Made by a program: the position numbers and the translations under genes. Shown one piece after another: positions 58,931 through 64,000 of a stretch of DNA of 64,000 bases. The stretch comes from SIG653 sp964509125 (GTDB lineage: Bacteria; Bacillota; Clostridia; Oscillospirales; CAG-382). Below the pieces are notes generated by a model, which ran no database searches, was not told where the DNA came from, and worked only from the letters and a program-made list of their open reading frames with translations. Location: the NCBI GenBank assembly GCA_964509125.1, contig CAZDVZ010000002.1:56598-120597 (forward strand), read 5' to 3'. Position 1 is the stretch's first letter; each line of letters opens with the position of its first letter.

Positions 58931-60157
58931 ATGGAAAAGAAAATCAAAAAAGTTGTTTTAGCGTATTCCGGCGGTCTTGATACCTCTATCATCATTCCGT
59001 GGCTCAAAGAAAACTATGATAATTGTGAAGTTGTTGCTGTTTCCGGCGACGTGGGACAGGCAGATGAGCTTGACGGACTTGAAGAAAAAGCTTTAAAAAC
59101 AGGCGCTTCAAAACTTTATATCGAAGATCTTAAAAAAGAATTTGTTGAAGATTATGTTTTCCCAACCATCAAGGCGGGGGCTGTATATGAGCAGGATTAC
59201 CTTTTGGGTACATCATTTGCACGTCCCGTTATCGCAAAGAGAATTGCCGAGATCGCTCTCGCAGAGGGTGCAGACGCTATTTGTCACGGCTGCACAGGGA
59301 AGGGTAATGATCAGGTAAGATTTGAGCTTACCATAAAGGCTTTTGCTCCCGATATGAAAATAATTGCTCCTTGGAGAGAGTGGGATATTAAATCCAGAGA
59401 CGAAGAAATCGATTATGCAGAGGCACACAACATTCCTCTTAAAATAAACAGAGAAACAAACTATTCCAAGGACAAGAATATCTGGCATCTTTCACATGAA
59501 GGCCTTGATCTTGAATTTCCCGAAAACGAACCTCAATATAACAAACCCGGCTTTTTAGAAATGGGCGTTTCTCCCGAAATGGCTCCCGATAAGCCGACTT
59601 ACGTTACAATCGGGTTTGAAAAGGGTGTTCCCGTTTCCATCGACGGCGAAAAAATGGACGCTGTTTCCTTGCTTCTTAAGCTTAATAAATTAGGCGGGGA
59701 AAACGGCATTGGTCTTGCCGATCTTGTTGAAAACCGTCTTGTGGGTATGAAATCCCGCGGCGTATACGAAACCCCCGGTGGAACGATTCTCTATCATGCA
59801 CACAAAGTGCTTGAAACCATCACCATCGATAGAGACACCGCTCACTACAAAGAGCTTGTTGCAGCAAGATTTGCAGAGCTTGTATACTTCGGTCAGTGGT
59901 TCACACCCCTTCGCGAGGCTCTCTCCGCGTTTGTAGATAAAACACAAGAAAATGTTACGGGCGAAGTAAAATTAAAGCTTTACAAGGGCAATATGATCAA
60001 CGCAGGTGTAACTTCCCCATATTCTCTCTACGACAGCGAGATCGCAACATTTGGCGAAGATGAAGTTTATGATCAAAAGGATTCTGCCGGATTCATCAAC
60101 CTCTTTGGACTTCCCATTAAAGTTCAGGCAATGATGAATCAAAAGAAAAATAAATAA
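58931..60157 (+). CDS. argG: Argininosuccinate synthase
   Basis: A 408-residue enzyme that joins citrulline and aspartate with ATP in arginine biosynthesis. The ATP pyrophosphatase loop VVLAYSGGLDTSIIIPWL is at the start; AICHGCTGKGNDQVRFE and the conserved NIWHLSHEGLDLE follow; length is normal. It stands 2 bp before argH, forming an argGH operon. Confidence 0.97.
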   Translation: MEKKIKKVVLAYSGGLDTSIIIPWLKENYDNCEVVAVSGDVGQADELDGLEEKALKTGASKLYIEDLKKEFVEDYVFPTIKAGAVYEQDYLLGTSFARPVIAKRIAEIALAEGADAICHGCTGKGNDQVRFELTIKAFAPDMKIIAPWREWDIKSRDEEIDYAEAHNIPLKINRETNYSKDKNIWHLSHEGLDLEFPENEPQYNKPGFLEMGVSPEMAPDKPTYVTIGFEKGVPVSIDGEKMDAVSLLLKLNKLGGENGIGLADLVENRLVGMKSRGVYETPGGTILYHAHKVLETITIDRDTAHYKELVAARFAELVYFGQWFTPLREALSAFVDKTQENVTGEVKLKLYKGNMINAGVTSPYSLYDSEIATFGEDEVYDQKDSAGFINLFGLPIKVQAMMNQKKNK

Positions 60158-60159
60158 TT

Positions 60160-61533
60160 ATGGATAAACTTTGGGCAGGAAAAAGCGCATCGGAACTTGA
60201 TGCGCTTACAGATAAATTTAACCGTTCATTGCCGTTTGATAAGGCAATGTACAAAGAGGATATTACAGGGTCGTTGGCTCATTCTGCGATGCTTTATGCA
60301 AAGGGAATAATAAGCGAATCGGACTATTTAAAAATTACCGAAGGCTTGAAAGAGATACTTTCCCACATAGAGTCCGGTGAATTGAATTTTGACGGTGGTG
60401 AGGAGGATATCCACAGCTTTGTCGAACTCACGCTCACAAAAAGAGTGGGTGAAGCCGGCAAAGTGCTTCATACCGCAAGAAGTCGCAACGATCAGGTGGC
60501 ATTAGACCTTAGGATGAAGCTGAGGAGCGATGCTTTCCGGATAAAAAAACTTCTACACAAGCTCATCACATCATTCGTGGACAAAGCAGAAGAAACCGTG
60601 GACTTTGTTGCTCCCGGCTACACCCACTTACAAAGAGCACAACCGATCAGCTTCGGACATCAGCTTATGGCGTATGCAAATATGTTTTTGCGTGATATGG
60701 AGCGTATTGACGATTGTATAAAACGTCTTAATGTATCACCGCTGGGATCGTGTGCTTTGGGCGGCACTACATATGATATTGATCGTTTTATGACTGCGAA
60801 GGCGTTGGAATTTTCCCGCCCCTGTTCAAACAGTATTGACGGAGTTTCTGACAGGGATTTCGTTGCAGAGCTTGCTTTTGTAAATTCGCTCATTATGACG
60901 CATCTTTCAAGGTTTTCCGAAGAATATATCCTTTGGTCATCTTTTGAATTTAAGTATGTGGATTTAGACGAAAGATTTTCCACAGGCTCAAGCATTATGC
61001 CTCAAAAGAAAAATCCCGATGTTGCAGAGCTTGTTCGTGGCAAAACAGGCAGAGTTTATGGCTCTCTTGTATCAATTCTTACTGTTTTAAAGGGGTTGCC
61101 TCTTGCTTATAATAAAGATATGCAAGAAGATAAAGAGGGCATTTTTGACAGCGTTGAAACTGTTAAAATTTGTCTTGAGATATCTGCTGAAATGCTCGCT
61201 GTCACCACTTTCAACAAAGAAAATATGTATAAAGCTGCATCCCGTGGATTTATTAACGCAACCGATGTGGCAGACTTTCTTGTTACTAAGGGACTTGAAT
61301 TCAGAAACGCATACAAAATTACAGGAAAGATCGTTCGTGACTGTATTAATAAGGGGAAAACTTTAGAGGAGCTTTCCATGGATGAATATAGAGAATATTC
61401 GCCGTTGTTTGACGAGGGGATATACGAATCCATCGACCTTATAAAATGCGTTCGAGACCGTACATCCTACGGAGCCGCAGGTTTTGATTCCGTAAAAGCG
61501 CAAATTGCAGAAATGCGCAGTATATTGAAATAA
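60160..61533 (+). CDS. argH: Argininosuccinate lyase
   Basis: The 457-residue enzyme splits argininosuccinate into arginine and fumarate. Signatures: AGKSASELDALTDKFNRSLP at the start, HTARSRNDQVALDLRM, PGYTHLQRAQPISFGHQL, and the fumarase-superfamily signature STGSSIMPQKKNPDVAEL with the catalytic Ser. Only 2 bp follow argG, with no own ribosome site visible, so it is coupled to argG. Confidence 0.97.
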   Translation: MDKLWAGKSASELDALTDKFNRSLPFDKAMYKEDITGSLAHSAMLYAKGIISESDYLKITEGLKEILSHIESGELNFDGGEEDIHSFVELTLTKRVGEAGKVLHTARSRNDQVALDLRMKLRSDAFRIKKLLHKLITSFVDKAEETVDFVAPGYTHLQRAQPISFGHQLMAYANMFLRDMERIDDCIKRLNVSPLGSCALGGTTYDIDRFMTAKALEFSRPCSNSIDGVSDRDFVAELAFVNSLIMTHLSRFSEEYILWSSFEFKYVDLDERFSTGSSIMPQKKNPDVAELVRGKTGRVYGSLVSILTVLKGLPLAYNKDMQEDKEGIFDSVETVKICLEISAEMLAVTTFNKENMYKAASRGFINATDVADFLVTKGLEFRNAYKITGKIVRDCINKGKTLEELSMDEYREYSPLFDEGIYESIDLIKCVRDRTSYGAAGFDSVKAQIAEMRSILK

Positions 61534-61539
61534 AAAAAG

Positions 61540-61571
61540 CACTTGTGGCGTTTTGGCGCCGCAAGTGTTTT
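61540..61571. terminator. Terminator between argH and the spore operon
   Basis: cacttg-t-ggcg (61540-61550) pairs with cgcc-g-caagtg (61557-61567) around a 6-nt loop, then tttt. The 5' flank is A-rich, so it could work in both directions for these convergent genes. Confidence 0.75.
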
Positions 61572-61663
61572 AAATTAGTGTTTAATTATTATTTCTTATC
61601 TTATATAAGTTTCAAAAATTTGTTTCAAACGGTAGAATTTTTTGCACCTGCAATGACACTTTT

Positions 61664-62407
61664 TTACTTCTCAGGGGTTTCTGCGGAAACGTCTTCTACA
61701 GCAACATATCCCTCTGTTCCTTTGGCAATTACGGCATACCAATTTCCGATTTTACCAATTATTCTAATAGGAGTTCCGTTTTGAAGTCTTGTTATAACTC
61801 TTGAAGTTGGAGAGGGCGATTTTCGAACTGATGCGTATCCGAGAGGCGAACTTATTATTCCAATCGCGGTTAAAGGAGTGGATTCGTTGTTTATTCCTAA
61901 AACTTCCCCCACCGATTCGGCAATATTCCTTCCTATATCGCCCACGTTCTCAGAAAACCATTCTACGTCCTTCGGATTGCTTTGGTTTCCGATAAAAATA
62001 GCAACCGCCGGTGCGTTGGTATCTATTATTTCCACCAAAGACCCGTTGGGAATTGTTTGTATAAGATCGGGAAGGGGATATATCTCTTTTAAGTTTCTTC
62101 CTATAACATCTGCATAGTCTCTGCTCCTTCCGTCTGATGAGCTGTAATATATATTAATTCCTCTGTCGTCAGGGCTTGTGGCTCTCAGCGATGAAAGGGA
62201 AAGGTGCAGATCTCTTTCTTCGGAATTGGAATTTTCCACAGATTGATTCGGCGTGGAATTTTCCGATGCTCTGTGTACATTAATGCCCAATGCCCGTAAA
62301 TTTTCTTCAATGGCGTTTGCCAGAAGAGTCATGTTCTCTTTTTCCGAAATGCCTGTTATGGGGGAAATTTGATAATCCTTCGAGGAGGGACTTAAAAAAA
62401 CATTCAT
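61664..62407 (-). CDS. Degenerate N-acetylmuramoyl-L-alanine amidase-like protein with C-terminal SH3 domain
   Basis: The 247-residue protein lacks a signal peptide. Residues 1-165 follow the layout of clostridial spore-associated amidases (MNVFLSPSSKDYQ, then DRGINIYYSSSDGRSRDYAD, LKEIYPLPDLIQ), but the usual zinc His of HLALHSNA is Ser in DLHLSLSSLRA and the catalytic-type Glu of LVEI reads AVAIFIGNQSN. So it is probably not an active zinc amidase. Residues about 180-240 form an SH3b domain (YASVRKSPSPTSRVITRLQ). AAGGAG precedes the ATG. It is the third gene of dpaA-dpaB-this, 3 bp after dpaB, so a sporulation role is likely. Confidence 0.72.
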   Translation of the reverse strand: MNVFLSPSSKDYQISPITGISEKENMTLLANAIEENLRALGINVHRASENSTPNQSVENSNSEERDLHLSLSSLRATSPDDRGINIYYSSSDGRSRDYADVIGRNLKEIYPLPDLIQTIPNGSLVEIIDTNAPAVAIFIGNQSNPKDVEWFSENVGDIGRNIAESVGEVLGINNESTPLTAIGIISSPLGYASVRKSPSPTSRVITRLQNGTPIRIIGKIGNWYAVIAKGTEGYVAVEDVSAETPEK

Positions 62408-62410
62408 AGC

Positions 62411-62992
62411 TTACTCCTTTTTCAAAGGCGATTGAAATACGGGCTGAAGCTGTTTGCTTTTCATGGCGCACATGAGCGTTTCTTCGGTGAGCGAAAAGTC
62501 GCAAACCAGCGATGATGGTTTGTTTATGTAATCGTCTTGCCTCAATGGAACAAAATAGATATTTTTCCGCTCAAGCAGTGACGCGATGTTTTTAAGGCTT
62601 CCCGAAAGTCCGTCGTTGGATGCGAACGCGATTATTATTGGCTTTTTATTTCTCATCATGGCCTTTGCTCCCATGGTTACTACACCGTCGGTAATTCCCA
62701 GCGCGATTTTTGCCAGAGTATTGCCTGTGCACGGAGCAATTATCATAGCGTCAAAGCCACCGCCGGTAACGGTTTTTTCCGCGGCGGGAATGGTCAAAAC
62801 AGGCTCTGCGTTACAAATGTTTTTTGCTTTTTCCAAAACCGCTCCCGATGCGCCGAATCTTGTCTCTGCGGACGCGGCGATTTCCGATATTACGGGTGTG
62901 ATCTCGTGTCCTGCGGAGGATAATTGCTGCAGTGATGTTAGGGCTTCTTTGTGGCAGCAAAAAGAGCCGCATATTCCAAAAAGTATTTTCAT
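62411..62992 (-). CDS. dpaB: Dipicolinate synthase subunit B
   Basis: A 193-residue flavoprotein-family protein (SpoVFB). It has the start ILFGICGSFCCHKEALTSLQ, the phosphopantothenoyl-decarboxylase-like core IIAPCTGNTLAKIALGITDG and AMMRNKKPIIIAFASNDGLS. With DpaA it makes dipicolinic acid from a lysine-pathway intermediate in the mother cell; DPA is then loaded into the spore. Overlaps dpaA by 4 bp (ATGA). Confidence 0.93.
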   Translation of the reverse strand: MKILFGICGSFCCHKEALTSLQQLSSAGHEITPVISEIAASAETRFGASGAVLEKAKNICNAEPVLTIPAAEKTVTGGGFDAMIIAPCTGNTLAKIALGITDGVVTMGAKAMMRNKKPIIIAFASNDGLSGSLKNIASLLERKNIYFVPLRQDDYINKPSSLVCDFSLTEETLMCAMKSKQLQPVFQSPLKKE

Positions 62993-63861
62993 GCTGTTCC
63001 TCCTTCAAACAATTTGTTGTCATACATTATATTTGAAATGCTTTTCCAAATGGCTTTTCCTGCTGTTACAGGGGATAGCTTGCCGGGAAGAGACAACGCT
63101 TTTATAATATTCAATCCTTGGTTTTTCCCTTCTTCAAAATCCACGCCTCCCGGTGAGGATGCCAAATCTATAATTATAACATCACGACGCAATGTGGAAA
63201 GTACCTCTTTTGTTATCAAAACATGAGGCACGGTGTTAAAAATAATCTTTTTGTCGCTCAAAACCGTTTTAAGGTCTCTGATGTTTGCGCTTGCTATGCC
63301 GAATGCTGAGCACCAAGCATCATCTTTGTTACTCCTGTGAATAACGGTTACGGAAGCGTTGAGGCTTTTAAGCATATTTCCGAGTATCTTTCCGATTCTT
63401 CCGTACCCCAACACTGCAGTGTTGCAACTATGAATGGTCTCCGTGGATTCGTTAAGCGCAATGGAAAGTGCTCCCTCAGCGGTTGGAATGGCGTTGAAAA
63501 CTTTCAGTTCTTCGTTGTCGTAATAATCAAAAGTTAAGGTACCAAAAGAATTTCCCGACATCATTCCGCCAAAAAATATTTTATCTTTGCCATATTCGTA
63601 AATGTTTCTTATTGGTATCAAAGTGTTTGACAGTGGCGCTGATATGTTTTCATTGTCTCTTGAAAATGGAAGGGGTAATATAATAAAATCACTTTCTTCT
63701 ATGGCTGATCTATAATCTTTTTGAGTTATAAATCCGTTTGTGCTTTCTCTCAATTTATCAAAGCCGCAAAGTATGACCTTTTGTCCCGCTTCGAGAAATT
63801 GGCGTCCGACGGTAACTTGCCTGAGATCACCGCCAAGGATGCAAAATGTATATGTTGTCAT
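62989..63861 (-). CDS. dpaA: Dipicolinate synthase subunit A
   Basis: A 290-residue Rossmann-fold dehydrogenase (SpoVFA): FCILGGDLRQVTVGRQFLEA at the start, a second nucleotide motif AVLGYGRIGKILGNMLKSLN near residue 155, and IIDLASSPGGVDFE near the end. It acts with DpaB in DPA synthesis. The longest frame starts 96 bp earlier; AAAGGAG lies 7 bp before the ATG at 63861, which I use. First gene of the dpaAB-amidase operon. Confidence 0.94.
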   Translation of the reverse strand: MTTYTFCILGGDLRQVTVGRQFLEAGQKVILCGFDKLRESTNGFITQKDYRSAIEESDFIILPLPFSRDNENISAPLSNTLIPIRNIYEYGKDKIFFGGMMSGNSFGTLTFDYYDNEELKVFNAIPTAEGALSIALNESTETIHSCNTAVLGYGRIGKILGNMLKSLNASVTVIHRSNKDDAWCSAFGIASANIRDLKTVLSDKKIIFNTVPHVLITKEVLSTLRRDVIIIDLASSPGGVDFEEGKNQGLNIIKALSLPGKLSPVTAGKAIWKSISNIMYDNKLFEGGTA

Positions 63862-63887
63862 TCTAAACTCCTTTATCTTTACTACTA

Positions 63888-63896
63888 TATAATATG
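63888..63896 (-). promoter_or_regulatory. Possible mother-cell sigma -10 element of dpaA
   Basis: On the minus strand CATATTATA matches the sigma-K/E-type -10 pattern CATA-N3-TA, 26 bp before the dpaA start. The -35 region is not convincing. In Bacillus spoVF is under sigma-K, which supports it. Confidence 0.35.
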
Positions 63897-63976
63897 ATAT
63901 AAGCGCAAGCTTCGACACATCATGTGGCGTTAAAAAAAGAAAAATAAAAAAACTCAAAAAAAAATGAAAAAAGGTA

Positions 63977-64000
63977 TTGACAAAAGGGAAAAGATGTGAT
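63977..64000 (+). promoter_or_regulatory. Plus-strand promoter cut by the window edge
   Basis: TTGACA at 63977-63982 within ggtattgaca, followed by 17 bases to the last base of the window, a T, which would be the first base of the -10 box. It closely resembles the tRNA promoter at 4639, so a stable RNA gene may follow outside the window. Confidence 0.5.

Overview
The window looks like a scaffold from a low-to-mid GC, endospore-forming, anaerobic Clostridia-type Firmicute, probably a draft or metagenome assembly because it holds a run of 100 N at 33437-33536. The evidence is consensus TTGACA-17-TATAAT promoters, strong AAGGAG ribosome binding sites, Rho-independent hairpins after most transcription units, the hrcA-grpE-dnaK-dnaJ order under a CIRCE operator, spore genes (dpaA/dpaB, a SpoIID relative, a SleC-type protein cut by the left edge), a sodium-pumping oxaloacetate decarboxylase, and type I dockerins on four secreted proteins.

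Layout. 1-4.4 kb: SleC-type cortex/peptidoglycan protein (minus, partial), then a secreted beta-helix dockerin protein. 4.4-5.2 kb: tandem repeats, tRNA-Thr(TGT) and tRNA-Tyr(GTA), then a hairpin-rich gene-free stretch. 5.2-17.5 kb: an aldehyde dehydrogenase, then a carbohydrate-catabolic cluster read away from an AraC regulator: two zinc dehydrogenases, an SDR without its catalytic Tyr, a UlaG-like lactonase, a mutarotase-fold protein, a cupin, a ribokinase-family kinase and an AEC carrier, then a MATE pseudogene, an MFS carrier and a GDPD. 17.6-24 kb: pterin methyltransferase, YfhO protein, KtrB/KtrA potassium uptake, a lipoprotein and a small membrane protein. 24.2-29 kb: heat-shock operon. 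29-32.3 kb: small lipoprotein, phosphopantetheinyl transferase, a group II intron-like remnant, formate-THF ligase. 32.3-35.3 kb: secreted C39-like peptidase/SH3/dockerin protein interrupted by the gap, then hpt. 35.5-39.8 kb: oxaloacetate decarboxylase operon (gamma, BCCP, beta, alpha). 39.9-49 kb: SpoIID relative, a membrane protein, an ABC transporter fusion, and a GtrA/FAD-oxidoreductase/glycosyltransferase group for cell-surface glycans. 49.2-58.8 kb: two tandem, collinear ~1560-residue secreted GDPD/dockerin proteins. 58.9-61.5 kb: argGH. 61.7-63.9 kb: dpaA-dpaB-degenerate amidase, a spore operon.

Physiology suggested: oxidation/isomerisation of a sugar, sugar acid or polyol, an Na+ gradient from oxaloacetate decarboxylation, folate one-carbon chemistry, dipicolinate-loaded spores, and a set of dockerin-tagged surface proteins that carry no recognisable glycoside hydrolase. 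The least ordinary items are the tandem dockerin-GDPD giants, the intron-like remnant placed right after a terminator (class C-like behaviour), the paired 11-bp-spaced TTAAGG boxes shared by two distant promoters, a degenerate spore amidase, and a hairpin that sequesters the dnaJ ribosome binding site. All family assignments are from reading the sequence; no database search was run.
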